Shown here: piece after piece, positions 18,102-27,481 of the stretch
How the letters are laid out: each line of letters opens with the position of its first letter
Position numbering within the stretch: the first letter of the stretch is position 1
Origin: Asanoa ishikariensis
GTDB taxonomy: Bacteria > Actinomycetota > Actinomycetes > Mycobacteriales > Micromonosporaceae
Length of the DNA: 64,000 nt
Direction of reading: 5' to 3'
NCBI RefSeq assembly: GCF_900107455.1
Contig: NZ_FNQB01000004.1
Span: forward strand, 216,193-280,192
Position numbers and translations under genes: made by a program
The notes under the pieces: generated by a model
What the model saw: the letters and a program-made list of their open reading frames with translations, nothing else
The model's database searches: none
What the model was told of the DNA's origin: nothing

Positions 18102-19307
18102 ATGGCGACCGACCACCAGACCGCGAGCACGACGACGATGCTCCGCGTCATGAACGAGCGGGCGGTGTTCGGGGAGATCTTCCGGCTGGGCCCGGTCTCG
18201 CGGCCCGAGCTGGCCCAGGCCACCGGCCTGTCCAAGCCGACGATCTCGGTCGCCCTCGCCAACCTGGGCCGCGCGGGCCTGGTGCGGGAGGTCGGCCTGC
18301 GCGCGGGACCGGCGGGCCGTTCCGCGGTGCTGTACGAGGCACGCCCGGAGGCGGGCTGGGTGCTGGCCGTCGACATCGGACGGTCTTTTGTCCGGCTGGT
18401 GCTGGCCAACCTGGCGGGAACGATCGTCACCCGCATCGATGATCCGTCCGGCAGCCGGAACCCGACCGACCTGCTCGCCCAGTTGACCGGCCTGGCCGAC
18501 CGCCTGACCGCACAGGTCGGCATCACCCGCGCCGACGTCACCCTGACCGTCTTCGGCACGCCCGGCATCCACGACAAGGAAACCGGCTCACTGCACCTGG
18601 CGCCCAACCTGCCCGGCTGGGACCTACCCGGCGCCGTAGACCGGTTCTCGGTGGTGTCGCCGTCGCCGTACCTCGTGGAGAACGACACGGACCTGGCCGC
18701 GGTAGGCGAAGCGACCCACGGGTTGGGCCTCGGAGTGGCCCACTTCGCCTACATGTCGATCGGCACGGGCACCGGCATGGGCATCGTGATCGACGGCAAG
18801 CTCTACAGGGGTGCGCGAGGCTGCGCGGGCGAGATCTCCTACCTCCCGATCGGCGAGGGCGACCCGCTGCAGGACGACCCGGCCGCCACCCGGCGCGGAA
18901 TGTTCGAGACGGTGGCCTCGGCCGACGGCATAGTCGCGGCGGCCCAGCGACTGGGCTGGACGAAGGCAACGAGCGCCAAGGAGGTCTTCGACGCGGCCCG
19001 GGCCGGCGACCCGATCGCCCAACGCGCGGTGGAGGTCGAAGTCAACCACGTAGCGCACGCGTTGGCCGCGGTGACCGCGGTGCTGGACCTGGAGCTCATC
19101 GTGCTCGGAGGCGGCGTGGGAGTCCAGGGAGGCGACCTGCTGATCGGCCCGATCCAGGACCGCCTCCGCCACCTGGTGGCGCTGCAACCCCCACGGATCG
19201 AAGTGTCCTCACTGGGCGCCGACGCCGTCCTCGACGGCGCGGTAGCGGTCGGCGTCACCGCCGCCCGCGACCTGGTCCTCGACCGAACCGTGGCGGCGAA
19301 CGCCTGA
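18102..19307 (+). CDS. ROK family transcriptional regulator (XylR/NagC type)
   Basis: 401-aa repressor. The N-terminal winged helix (about 20-80) contains VSRPELAQATGLSKPTISVA; the rest is a ROK sugar-sensing domain with YLVENDTDLAAVGEA, YMSIGTGTGMGIVIDGKLY and LIVLGGGVGVQGG. As in the linked ROK kinase, the CxCGxxGCxE zinc motif after GEISYLP is absent. It is divergently transcribed from the ABC operon with a strong inverted repeat between them, so it is the likely local repressor, released by a sugar or sugar phosphate. Confidence 0.9.
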   Translation: MATDHQTASTTTMLRVMNERAVFGEIFRLGPVSRPELAQATGLSKPTISVALANLGRAGLVREVGLRAGPAGRSAVLYEARPEAGWVLAVDIGRSFVRLVLANLAGTIVTRIDDPSGSRNPTDLLAQLTGLADRLTAQVGITRADVTLTVFGTPGIHDKETGSLHLAPNLPGWDLPGAVDRFSVVSPSPYLVENDTDLAAVGEATHGLGLGVAHFAYMSIGTGTGMGIVIDGKLYRGARGCAGEISYLPIGEGDPLQDDPAATRRGMFETVASADGIVAAAQRLGWTKATSAKEVFDAARAGDPIAQRAVEVEVNHVAHALAAVTAVLDLELIVLGGGVGVQGGDLLIGPIQDRLRHLVALQPPRIEVSSLGADAVLDGAVAVGVTAARDLVLDRTVAANA

Positions 19308-20036
19308 CGCCCTGCGAGCCAGGTCGGCGTTGACTCGCGGGTTGAGTGCCGAGGCCCGTGAGCGCCGCTATCAGGTCCCGACGTCGCCGAGACGCGGCGC
19401 GCGCTACGTAGTCATCATCTGCACGATCGACGTCCGCCCGGACCCGATCACGGTGTACGAGGCGCCACCGGCACATCGCCTCCCGCCGCGCCGCGCCACC
19501 TGGTTCGCCCGGATCCAAACGAGCGCCGACGGCCGCCCGGCGCGCGTGCGGATGTTCGACTCAGATCGCTCACGTCCGCCATGTCGATATCTGGACTGGC
19601 CATTCGATGGTGCTTTGTCGGCGGCTCGGTTGGCCAAGAACGCGGAACACTCCGTCACATGCACCAGGTACGACGAGGTCGTCGTTCTTTCGCCAGGACC
19701 AACCGTTGCGGGGCCGGCGTGTCATCCGTCGGACCTTGGCAGGAGCGAAAGGACAACGCCTGTGGCTGGACCCAGCCGACCGTCGGGCGGTCATCAGCGG
19801 CGGCCTGGCGACGGGGACTACCCCGTGGTCAAGACGGCAATCGCGGCCCTCGTCACGCTCGCCACCCTGAGTGGAACCGCTGAGAGCGAGGGAACGATCC
19901 GTCTCGCGATGCTCCTCATCGGACTGCTTGCCCTTGCCGTCCTGGTGGTTACCACGCGGCGCTGGGCTCGTCGCCGGTGAGTCGTGGCCTGGCGCGGCGT
20001 GCGCCGACGTGATGTCGGCGCACGCCTCCCGCTCGG
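19308..20036. other. 729-bp gap with no firm gene
   Basis: This stretch follows the ROK regulator and ends at the DrrB-like stop. Open frames exist on both strands, but none resembles a known family except a possible short membrane protein at 19825-19980. No strong hairpin or repeat was seen. Confidence 0.6.
19825..19980 (+). CDS. possible 51-aa membrane peptide
   Basis: A GTG with GGGGA about 8 nt upstream opens a 51-codon frame. It encodes a hydrophobic segment (VKTAIAALVTLATLSG), a short acidic linker, a second one (LAMLLIGLLALAVLVV) and a basic end (TTRRWARRR). That layout, two helices with a positive cytosolic tail, looks like a small membrane protein rather than chance. No homologue is recognised. 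The frame extends further upstream but becomes arginine/proline-rich there. It could be a spurious ORF. Confidence 0.3.
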   Translation: MVKTAIAALVTLATLSGTAESEGTIRLAMLLIGLLALAVLVVTTRRWARRR

Positions 20037-20822
20037 CTAGGCCGGGTCGCGGTCGAAGCGCGACGTCGACCACACGTAGCCCAGCACCGCCAGGCCCACA
20101 CACCAGCCGACCGCGAGCCAGCCGTTGTGGCCGATCTCCCCGCCCAGCAGCAGGCCGCGCAGGGTTTCGATGGCCGGCGTGAACGGCTGGTACTCCGCGA
20201 TCGGCTGGAACCAGCCCGGCATCGAGTGCAGCGGCACGAAGGCGCTCGACAGCAGCGGCAGCACGATCAGCGGCAGCGCGTTGTTGCTCGCCGCCTCCGC
20301 GTTCGGGCTGACCAGGCCCATGCCGACCGCGATCCAGGTCACCGCCAGCGCGAACAGCGCGAGCAGACCCAGGGCGGCCAGCCAGTCCAGGACTCCCGCG
20401 TCCCTGGACCGGAAGCCGATCGCCACCGCGACCGCTCCGACCAGCACCACGCTGGCCACCGACTGCAGCACGCTGCCGACGACGTGGCCGACGAGTACCG
20501 CGCCGCGGTGGATCGACATCGTGCGGAAGCGGGCGATGATGCCCTCGTTCATGTCGTTGGAGACCGACACCGCGGTGCCGATCACGGTGCTGCCGATGGT
20601 CATCAGGAGCAGGCCCGGCACGACGTACGCGAGGTAGCCCGACCGGTCGCCGCCCCCGATGCCGGAGCCCAGCGCGTCGCCCAGGATGTAGACGAACAGC
20701 AGCAACAGCATGATCGGGGTGAGCAGCAGGTTCAGGGTGAGCGACGGATAGCGCCGCGCGTGCAGGAGGTTGCGGCGCAGCATCGTCGACGAGTCGCGCA
20801 CGGTCAGGGCGAGGGTGCTCAT
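20037..20822 (-). CDS. ABC-2 type permease (DrrB-like)
   Basis: 261-aa membrane protein with six predicted helices of the ABC2_membrane family. Typical elements are RRNLLHARRYPSLTLNLLLT, SNDMNEGIIARFRTMSIHR and AFVPLHSMPGWFQPIAEYQP, which are common in daunorubicin-resistance type exporters. ATG 20822 overlaps the ATPase stop (ATGA). It forms the exporter with the next gene. The exported compound is unknown; no biosynthetic genes are adjacent. Confidence 0.9.
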   Translation of the reverse strand: MSTLALTVRDSSTMLRRNLLHARRYPSLTLNLLLTPIMLLLLFVYILGDALGSGIGGGDRSGYLAYVVPGLLLMTIGSTVIGTAVSVSNDMNEGIIARFRTMSIHRGAVLVGHVVGSVLQSVASVVLVGAVAVAIGFRSRDAGVLDWLAALGLLALFALAVTWIAVGMGLVSPNAEAASNNALPLIVLPLLSSAFVPLHSMPGWFQPIAEYQPFTPAIETLRGLLLGGEIGHNGWLAVGWCVGLAVLGYVWSTSRFDRDPA

Positions 20823-21787
20823 CGGGCGGCCACCTTGGTCGGGGCGGGGACGCGTACGCCGTCGGTCAGGGCGAAGAACACGTCGTCGAGGTCGGGGGTG
20901 TGCACGGTGAGCTCGTCGGCCTCGACGCCGGCCGCGTCGAGTTGGTCCAGGACGTACCGGAGCTCGCGTTGGCTGCCGTCGCTGGGGATCCGCAGCGCGA
21001 GGGACTCGTCGTCGCGGGCGGCGTCGGGCAGGGTGGTGGCCGCGGACCGGTACGCCGCCGGGTCGGTGAAGCGGAGCCGGACGTGGCCGCCGGGGATGAG
21101 CCGCTTGAGCTCGTCCGCGGTGCCCTCGGCGGCGATCCGGCCGTTGTTGAGCACGGCGATCCGGTCGGCTAGCTCGTCGGCCTCCTCCAGGTACTGGGTG
21201 GTGAGGAAGACGGTGGCGCCGTCGGCGACGAGCTCGCGGATGATCACCCACATGTTGTGCCGGCTGCGCGGGTCCAGGCCGGTGGTTGGCTCGTCGAGGA
21301 AGATGACCCGCGGTGTGCCGACGAGCGTCATGGCGAGGTCGAGGCGGCGCTTCATGCCGCCCGAGTAGGTCGACGCGGGCTTGCGTGCGGCGTCGACCAG
21401 GTCGAAGCGCTCGAGCAGCCGGGCGGCGGTGCGTCGGCCCTCCACCTTGGACAGGTGGTGCAGGTCGGCCATCAGCAGCATGTTCTCCTCGCCGGTGATC
21501 AGGCCGTCGACGGCGGAGAACTGGCCGGTGACGCCGATCGCGGCGCGTACCGACTGCGGATCGGTGGTGAGGTCGTGGCCACCGACGCGGATGTCGCCGG
21601 AGCCCGGGTCGGCGGAGATCAGGGTCGAGAGGATCTTGACGGCGGTGGTCTTGCCGGCGCCGTTGGGACCGAGCAGGGAGAAGATCGTTCCTTCGGGTAC
21701 GGACAGGTCGACGCCGTCGAGCACGACCTTGTCCCCGTAGGACTTGCGCAGCCCGTACGCCGCGATGGCCAGATTGTTCATCTTCAA
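20819..21787 (-). CDS. ABC transporter ATP-binding protein (DrrA-like)
   Basis: 322-aa ATPase: Walker A GPNGAGKTT (40-48), signature YSGGMKRRLD, Walker B VIFLDEPTTGLDPRSR, and the C-terminal extension of about 80 residues ending DDVFFALTDG that marks the DrrA/daunorubicin-resistance subfamily. It lies between DUF4097 (5-bp gap) and the permease (4-bp overlap), within a GNAT-DUF4097-ATPase-permease run on the minus strand. Confidence 0.92.
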   Translation of the reverse strand: MKMNNLAIAAYGLRKSYGDKVVLDGVDLSVPEGTIFSLLGPNGAGKTTAVKILSTLISADPGSGDIRVGGHDLTTDPQSVRAAIGVTGQFSAVDGLITGEENMLLMADLHHLSKVEGRRTAARLLERFDLVDAARKPASTYSGGMKRRLDLAMTLVGTPRVIFLDEPTTGLDPRSRHNMWVIIRELVADGATVFLTTQYLEEADELADRIAVLNNGRIAAEGTADELKRLIPGGHVRLRFTDPAAYRSAATTLPDAARDDESLALRIPSDGSQRELRYVLDQLDAAGVEADELTVHTPDLDDVFFALTDGVRVPAPTKVAAR

Positions 21788-21792
21788 AGCTC

Positions 21793-22455
21793 CTAGAGGC
21801 TGCGTGCGGCGATGTCGCCGTATGCGGTGGTGGCCTGGATCCGCAGGTCGGCGTCGCCGGTGTTCATGAGCGCGTTGTCGATCCGGCCGAAGCTCGTGCT
21901 GGCGTCGAGAGCGGCGGAGACGCCATGGGCGGCGCTGACCGCGATGTCGCCGGCCTGGGTGCGCAACACGACGGTGCCGCGTACCGCCTCGGCGATCCGG
22001 ATGTCGCCCTTCGCCGTGCTGATCTCGGCGGGGCCGTCGAGGCGGCGGACCGACACGTCACCGGCGAGCGCGGTGAGCTTGACGCCGGCGGCCTCGTCGA
22101 CCTCGATCGTGCCGTGCGCACCGTCGAAGGCGACGTCCCCGAACCGGCCTTCGACCCGGAGCTCGGCACTGGCGGCCTTCGCCTCGACGCTGGAGCCGGT
22201 GGGCAGGTGGACGGTCACCTCGACGGATCCGGAGGGGCCGAGGTACTCGTTCTTCACCGTGGTCGCGATCCGCAGCACGCCGTCGGCGTACTCGACCGTG
22301 GTCCGCTCCGCCGCTTTGACGTCGCGACCCTTGGCGGCGTCCACGGGCATGACCTCGACGACGGTGTCGGCCCGATCGGTGGCCACGAGGTGGACGCGCC
22401 CCGCGGGAATGTCCAGGACGGCGGAGATCGGGGTGGGGGTTTCGAACGTCTGCAT
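21793..22455 (-). CDS. DUF4097 beta-repeat protein
   Basis: 220-aa protein of the DUF4097 putative adhesin fold, a right-handed beta-helix-like stack of short glycine/alanine-rich repeats (for example LTALAGDVSVRRLDGPAEIS, TAKGDIRIAEA, TQAGDIAVSAAHG). No signal peptide or anchor is present, so despite the family name it is probably cytosolic. AGGAGA lies about 9 nt before the ATG. It is often found with DrrAB-like exporters, as here, but its role there is not established. Confidence 0.85.
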   Translation of the reverse strand: MQTFETPTPISAVLDIPAGRVHLVATDRADTVVEVMPVDAAKGRDVKAAERTTVEYADGVLRIATTVKNEYLGPSGSVEVTVHLPTGSSVEAKAASAELRVEGRFGDVAFDGAHGTIEVDEAAGVKLTALAGDVSVRRLDGPAEISTAKGDIRIAEAVRGTVVLRTQAGDIAVSAAHGVSAALDASTSFGRIDNALMNTGDADLRIQATTAYGDIAARSL

Positions 22456-22473
22456 CGTGCTGGTCTCCTGTGG

Positions 22474-23211
22474 TCAGGGCAGGGCGAGCTCGTAGAGGCG
22501 AGTTCGCCGGATGGGCTGGAAGCCGAGATCCCCGAGCAGGTAGGGGTCGTTCTCGGCGGTGACGGTCTCGATCTCGTTGACGTGCGGATGGACCTGGCGC
22601 ACCCGCTGGATCAGGGCGGCGCCGACCCAGGGGCCGAGCTCGGGGCCGTCATGGGTGGGGAGCACCGCGGGTCCGTGCAGCCGAGCGCGGGGTCCGACGT
22701 CGATGACCGCCATCGCGTACGCCGCCAGGTCGCTGGCCGTGTTCGCGGCGGTGAGGACCGTGTCGCCCGGGCCGCTCGGCACCACGGGCACGGGGGACGC
22801 GTCGGCCACGTCGCCGGTCCAGTGGGTCAGGCGGTAGCCGGGGTGCTCGGCGTCGACCAGCTCACCCAGCCACGCGCCGTGCACGTCGCAGTAGGTGAGC
22901 AGGTCATGGCGCCTGGCCACGGTGCGCCGGAAGCCGTGTCGCAGGCAGAACGCCTCGCCGGGCGTACCCGGGACGACGTCCGCCAACAGGCGCGGCTCGG
23001 CGGTCTGGTCCCGGACCGCGGCCAGGAGTCGGGAGCCGACCCCCTGCCTCCGCCATCGCGGCTCCACACGAAGGCTCAGCTCCCGGCCCCCCAGAGCCAG
23101 CGGCGGATCGGGTCCCATGGCGAGCACTCCTGCCGTGACGCCGCTCGGCGCGACGGCCAGCCAGCGCGCACCTCCCGGCACCGCGACGATGTTGATCATC
23201 GTTTCGTTCAT
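22474..23211 (-). CDS. GNAT-fold acetyltransferase, possibly two-lobed
   Basis: 245-aa protein. The first half has the GNAT acetyl-CoA loop pattern RVEPRWRRQGVGSRLLAAVR, followed by EAFCLRHGFRRTVAR. The second half ends with a matching ETVTAENDPYLLGDLGFQPI segment, suggesting a degenerate second GNAT lobe. The ATG at 23211 is chosen; a longer frame to 23247 is possible. It is the first gene of the DUF4097/DrrAB run, with an 18-bp gap, and is divergent from the LysR gene. The substrate is unknown; modification of the compound exported by the DrrAB pair is a reasonable guess. Confidence 0.75.
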   Translation of the reverse strand: MNETMINIVAVPGGARWLAVAPSGVTAGVLAMGPDPPLALGGRELSLRVEPRWRRQGVGSRLLAAVRDQTAEPRLLADVVPGTPGEAFCLRHGFRRTVARRHDLLTYCDVHGAWLGELVDAEHPGYRLTHWTGDVADASPVPVVPSGPGDTVLTAANTASDLAAYAMAVIDVGPRARLHGPAVLPTHDGPELGPWVGAALIQRVRQVHPHVNEIETVTAENDPYLLGDLGFQPIRRTRLYELALP

Positions 23212-23329
23212 GGCACTCACGATCGCGCCGGCCGTCGGCCGGAACAACGGGAGATGTCGAACCGCCGGATAAGCCCTCGGTTATCGTTCGAGGTCCTTGG
23301 CGGTGGGATGATCAGGAGGAGGTGGCCGC

Positions 23330-24211
23330 GTGGAGCTGCGCGACATCGAGATCTTCCTGACGCTGGCGGAAGAGCTTCATTTCGGGCGTACGGCCGAGCG
23401 CCTCCGGGTGTCCCAGGCGCGGGTCAGCCAGTCGATCAAAGCGCAGGAGCGCCGGATCGGCGGGGCCTTGTTCGAACGGACCAGCCGCAGCGTCCGGCTC
23501 ACCCCGCTCGGGGAGCGCCTCCGCGACCGGCTCGCGGCGGGCTACGGCGAGATCATGGCCGGTGTGGACGAGGCGGAGGCCGCCGCCCGTGGCCAGGTCG
23601 GCACGCTGACCGTCGGCACCTTCGACACGTACCACCACGGGCTGGCCCCGACCGTCGACCTGTTCCGCCAGCGGCACCCGCAATGCGAGCTGCGGCTCCG
23701 CGAGATCCTCCCGGCGGACCCGTTCGGCGCCCTGCGCGCGGGCCGGGTCGACATCGGGCTGCTCTGGCTGCCGGTCCAGGAGCCCGACCTCGTCGTGGGA
23801 CCTGAGCTGTTCACCGAGCGGACCGTGCTCGCGGTCGCCACCGATCACCCGCTGGCCGCACGGGACCGGGTCGAGATGGAGGACCTCGGCGACCACGCGG
23901 TGGTGCAGGTCGACGGACCGATCCCGGACTACGTCTGGGAGGCGCACACCCCGTCGGTGACCCCGGGCGGGCGGCCCATCCGGCGCGGCGTCGCCATCAG
24001 CACCGTCGAAGAGGCCCTCACGGCGGTCGGCGCCGGCGGGGTGGTGTCACCGATCGGCTCGTACACGGCCGCCGGCCGAGTGCGCCGTGACGTCACCTTC
24101 GTGCCCATCACGGACGCACCGACCATGCGGTACGCGCTGGTGTGGCGCGGCGGCGCGGAGACCTCGCTGGTCCGTGCTTTCGTCCAGGCCGCCCGCGACG
24201 CACTGTCCTGA
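23330..24211 (+). CDS. LysR family transcriptional regulator
   Basis: 293-aa LTTR. The N-terminal helix-turn-helix is LHFGRTAERLRVSQARVSQS; the C-terminal effector domain is the periplasmic-binding-like fold. A GTG start is preceded by AGGAGGAGG. It is divergent from the GNAT/DrrAB run, which it may control. It is a clear paralogue of the regulator at 30684: the first 60 residues differ at only a few positions. It ends immediately before the stop of the convergent 24212 gene. Confidence 0.9.
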   Translation: MELRDIEIFLTLAEELHFGRTAERLRVSQARVSQSIKAQERRIGGALFERTSRSVRLTPLGERLRDRLAAGYGEIMAGVDEAEAAARGQVGTLTVGTFDTYHHGLAPTVDLFRQRHPQCELRLREILPADPFGALRAGRVDIGLLWLPVQEPDLVVGPELFTERTVLAVATDHPLAARDRVEMEDLGDHAVVQVDGPIPDYVWEAHTPSVTPGGRPIRRGVAISTVEEALTAVGAGGVVSPIGSYTAAGRVRRDVTFVPITDAPTMRYALVWRGGAETSLVRAFVQAARDALS

Positions 24212-24916
24212 TTAGAGACCTTCAGGGAAGGCGAAACTCGCCGGCGGGTTGGCCTGCTGGGCGGCGGTCCCGTAGACGAGCGCGATCTCGTCGTGGGCGT
24301 GCAGCACGATGGCGGCGGGGTCGCCCTGGACCTGCTTGCCGTTCACGTACGCCTGCAGGACCTTCCCGTCCCCGGTGTGCAGGCTTCCGAGGTGGTCCGC
24401 CGACAGCGACACGTCCCACTCGGTGAAGAACTGCCCGAGGCTGAACTCGGCCTTCACGGGCGACTCGACATGGATCACGCCGGTGGTGTCGTGCGTGTGC
24501 AGCGGGCTGAGCTGGCCGGTGGACTCGTCGATCCCGATGAGCGCGGGAACCTCCACCTTCTGGCCGTTGGCGACGACGTCCAGGTGCGCGTGAATGTGGA
24601 CGACCTCGCCTTCGGTGCCGAGCATCGGCAGGCCAGCATCCTTCACCTGGGCAGCGGCGTCGAAGGGCGCCGGCCAGGGCGGCTGGTCCGTGCGGCCTGG
24701 CGCGGCGGTGGTGGCCGGGGTGGCCGGAATCCCCGACGCGGCGGCGGGGCTGCTCTTGTGCAAGCTGAGCGCGAGAACAACTCCAACAACAACCAGCACA
24801 ACCAAACCAACCATGCTGTACGAGAAGAGGTGTCTACGCCGACGGTCGCGCTTGTTGGCGGTTTCTAGCGCCTTACGAGCCGCGGCGGCGCGCTTCTTCG
24901 CGCTTCCACTGGTCAT
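24212..24916 (-). CDS. membrane-anchored histidine-rich protein, unknown function
   Basis: 234-aa protein with a basic cytosolic start (about 1-30), one transmembrane helix (MVGLVVLVVVGVVLALSL, about 35-52), a Pro/Ala linker and an extracytoplasmic domain. That domain has two conserved-looking histidine motifs, VVHIHAHLDV and SPLHTHDTTGVIHVE, plus VLHAHDEIALVYG near the end. The spacing of histidines suggests metal binding. I recognise it as a widespread actinobacterial hypothetical family without an assigned role. It is convergent with the LysR gene. Confidence 0.7.
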   Translation of the reverse strand: MTSGSAKKRAAAARKALETANKRDRRRRHLFSYSMVGLVVLVVVGVVLALSLHKSSPAAASGIPATPATTAAPGRTDQPPWPAPFDAAAQVKDAGLPMLGTEGEVVHIHAHLDVVANGQKVEVPALIGIDESTGQLSPLHTHDTTGVIHVESPVKAEFSLGQFFTEWDVSLSADHLGSLHTGDGKVLQAYVNGKQVQGDPAAIVLHAHDEIALVYGTAAQQANPPASFAFPEGL

Positions 24917-25033
24917 GCGCGGACGTTCCCCTCGATGCGTCGCGCGCCGGTGAGTCCAGCGCGACGCTCAACGGTGCGTCGCTTCGCTGGGAAAATCCGG
25001 TCAGCCACCTGAAAATTCGGTGTGTGACCCGGG

Positions 25034-27451
25034 TCATGCCCAGGCCTGAGCGCGGGTCCGGATCGAATCCAGTTCCCGCCGGGCCGTCTCGGGGCTGGTG
25101 GCCAGGAGTCCGCGGGCCGAGGCGACCCGGTCGAGGTTGCCGGGCGCTTGGAAGGATCCGGTGACGAAAAGGTCGTGGACGGTGGCGAAGAAGTACATCG
25201 CGGTGGCGAGGTCGTCGCGTAGGGCGTCCGTGCGGTCGTCGCCGGTCTCGGTGCCCAGCAGGCGACTGGCGGCCTCGACCAGAACCGACTCCTCGCCCCA
25301 CCACATTTCACCGGCACGTGGCAGCGGTGGCCAGTCGCGATCGGCCAGAACCGCGCGCATGGGGTTGCGATTGGTGCTGTCGTCGCTGTGCAGACGTTCG
25401 GCGATGCCGCTGACGAGGGCGCCGAGCTCCTGGGCCAGGACGAGCGGCACCAGTCGGGCGAGCTCGGTCTCCCTGGTCGCGACGCTGACCCGAACGATGG
25501 TGCGGGCGACTCGGACGAGATCCCGCGGGTTTCCCCCGGAGACCGCGTGCGCCAACGCGATGAACGCGTCAGGAAAGCCGATGACCCGGGCACGCAGAAG
25601 TTGGATCGCTTCGTCGTAGGTGAAGGCGTCCAACGTGACGATCTCGTCGAAGGCGTTGTCCACGGCGGGTCTGGCATGGATGACGCGCCTCTCGAACCGA
25701 GCCAGGACACTGCGCGGCACGGTCACGACATAGACGCTGTCCCGGCTGCCGAAGATTCCCTTGATGCTGTTGAGGAACCGTTCGGCTTCGTCCTGGTCGG
25801 CGATGCGGTCGACCTCGTCGATGCCGATCACGAGACGTCCGCGTCGACCGCGTTGGGCGCGCAGCCACTGCCCGACCTCCCGCGCGAAGGAACGGTACGA
25901 GTCGACGAGCTCCGGCAACGTCACCGGTTGCTCGGCAAGCTGGTGCGCCGCACGCCAGCCGAGCTTGAAACCGAGGCGGTCCAACACTCCCGAACGCTCC
26001 GTCGTCACGGTTCGCAGATACGCCAGCCGCCGGCGTTCCGACTCGGCCCGCGCTGTCACCGACGAGGCGGCTCTCTTCCTGCCCTGAGCGGGAGTTCGCC
26101 CCACGACGAAGTAGAGGGCGCCGAACGCTGCCATCGCGAGAAGAACGACGGCCCATGATTCCGGGACAGCGACGCCGCGGGCACGGAAGAAGTCGCCGAC
26201 CTCAGGTCGCAAAGACGCCGCGAGTACGGCCAGGGCGAGCACGGCAATGCTCTTGGCCACGAGTCGTAGCACCGATATCGCACGCGGAGCGCGTGTTCCA
26301 CCACCGTCGTGCGCGATGACTGCGTCGCACAGGCGAAGGTAGAGGTGGATCAGGAAGTCGCGGGGGTCGTAGTTCACCGGCGCCGACAGCACGAACCGGA
26401 TCACACCGGCGGGTACGAGACCGAACATCCGCTCCTCGACGTAACGGAGCAAGGTCGTCTTGCCGACGCCGCGGTCACCGCTGACCGCGATCGTCGTGGC
26501 TCCCAGCCGCTCGATGAGGGCCTCGACCTGCTTGAACTGAGGGCGGTCGACCAGCCGTTCGGGATCGTTGGCCTCGGCAAGGCCGGGGGCGTTCTCGACC
26601 AGCAGTGTCGTGGGGTGTCGCGAGTTCGCGAACTCGTTGATCGCGGAGCGGATGAGCGGCCGCAACTCGTCGGAAACCGCCTCCTCGAACTCATGCCAGT
26701 AGGCGTACGCCGTGCGAGCCATGGCCCGGTTCGCGACGATCGCGGCGTACAGCAACGCGATGAGCCCGCCGATCGTCAGGGCCGAGTTGACCGGGCCGGC
26801 CGGCCACAGGTCGCGAAAGATCCGCGCGGCCTCGTCCCCACGCAGGCCGTTGCCGTCGAGCGACGCCGCCAGCATCGCCTTGACCGGTCCGGCGACGAGG
26901 GCTGCGAGGCCGGCCAGCACCGCGATCGCCTCGATGGTCACCACTGCGCCGACGCGTGAGAGCACCGCGTACCAGGTGCGTCGGTCATCGCTGGTGGCGT
27001 CGATGATCGATGCCTCCGCCGCCTCCACTTCCTCGTAGATGGCCTTTCGCAGCTCACCGACGCTCGTCGCGGCGTCCACGTCGATGATGGGCATCGTGGC
27101 GTGCCGGAACTCCTCCTCCTGCAGGACGGTCAGCACAGTGGGCATCAGGCCCGGCCGACTGACTGCCACGTCCTCATCACTCGCGGGGCCGGGGTGGCGC
27201 TCGCGCCGTACGTTGTCTCCGACGAAGTACGCCACGGGCCCGACGAACGTGACGAATCCGATGGCGGCGACGAGGAGACTGCCGAGACCTATGCCCACCG
27301 ATGCGAGGAAGAGTCCGCTGACCGTTATCGCGGAGAGCGCGTAGGCCCAGGGCCAGGATCTGACCAAACGTGGTCGACGCTTCACGATCGCCACGTCGCC
27401 CTGACAGACATGGACCCATGGTTCCGTAATGAACGGCGCCCTGGAAGACAC
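25034..27451 (-). CDS. KAP-type membrane P-loop NTPase
   Basis: 805-aa membrane NTPase. Two helices lie near 38-78, two more near 165-190 and 222-242, then Walker A GDRGVGKTT (325-333). Two transmembrane helices (about 395-415 and 432-450) are inserted between Walker A and Walker B (RLVIGIDEVDR, about 539-549). Such an insertion is the hallmark of KAP NTPases. A C-terminal GGNPRDLVRVARTIV segment resembles the small helical domain of this class. KAP proteins are thought to organise membrane complexes, and some occur in defence loci. The GTG start at 27451 is provisional; GTGs at residues 20 and 23 are alternatives. It begins 30 bp after the site-2 protease stop, so it is probably cotranscribed. 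Confidence 0.8.
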   Translation of the reverse strand: MSSRAPFITEPWVHVCQGDVAIVKRRPRLVRSWPWAYALSAITVSGLFLASVGIGLGSLLVAAIGFVTFVGPVAYFVGDNVRRERHPGPASDEDVAVSRPGLMPTVLTVLQEEEFRHATMPIIDVDAATSVGELRKAIYEEVEAAEASIIDATSDDRRTWYAVLSRVGAVVTIEAIAVLAGLAALVAGPVKAMLAASLDGNGLRGDEAARIFRDLWPAGPVNSALTIGGLIALLYAAIVANRAMARTAYAYWHEFEEAVSDELRPLIRSAINEFANSRHPTTLLVENAPGLAEANDPERLVDRPQFKQVEALIERLGATTIAVSGDRGVGKTTLLRYVEERMFGLVPAGVIRFVLSAPVNYDPRDFLIHLYLRLCDAVIAHDGGGTRAPRAISVLRLVAKSIAVLALAVLAASLRPEVGDFFRARGVAVPESWAVVLLAMAAFGALYFVVGRTPAQGRKRAASSVTARAESERRRLAYLRTVTTERSGVLDRLGFKLGWRAAHQLAEQPVTLPELVDSYRSFAREVGQWLRAQRGRRGRLVIGIDEVDRIADQDEAERFLNSIKGIFGSRDSVYVVTVPRSVLARFERRVIHARPAVDNAFDEIVTLDAFTYDEAIQLLRARVIGFPDAFIALAHAVSGGNPRDLVRVARTIVRVSVATRETELARLVPLVLAQELGALVSGIAERLHSDDSTNRNPMRAVLADRDWPPLPRAGEMWWGEESVLVEAASRLLGTETGDDRTDALRDDLATAMYFFATVHDLFVTGSFQAPGNLDRVASARGLLATSPETARRELDSIRTRAQAWA

Positions 27452-27481
27452 CTGCGGCCTGCCGGGGACGCCGGCTGGTCG

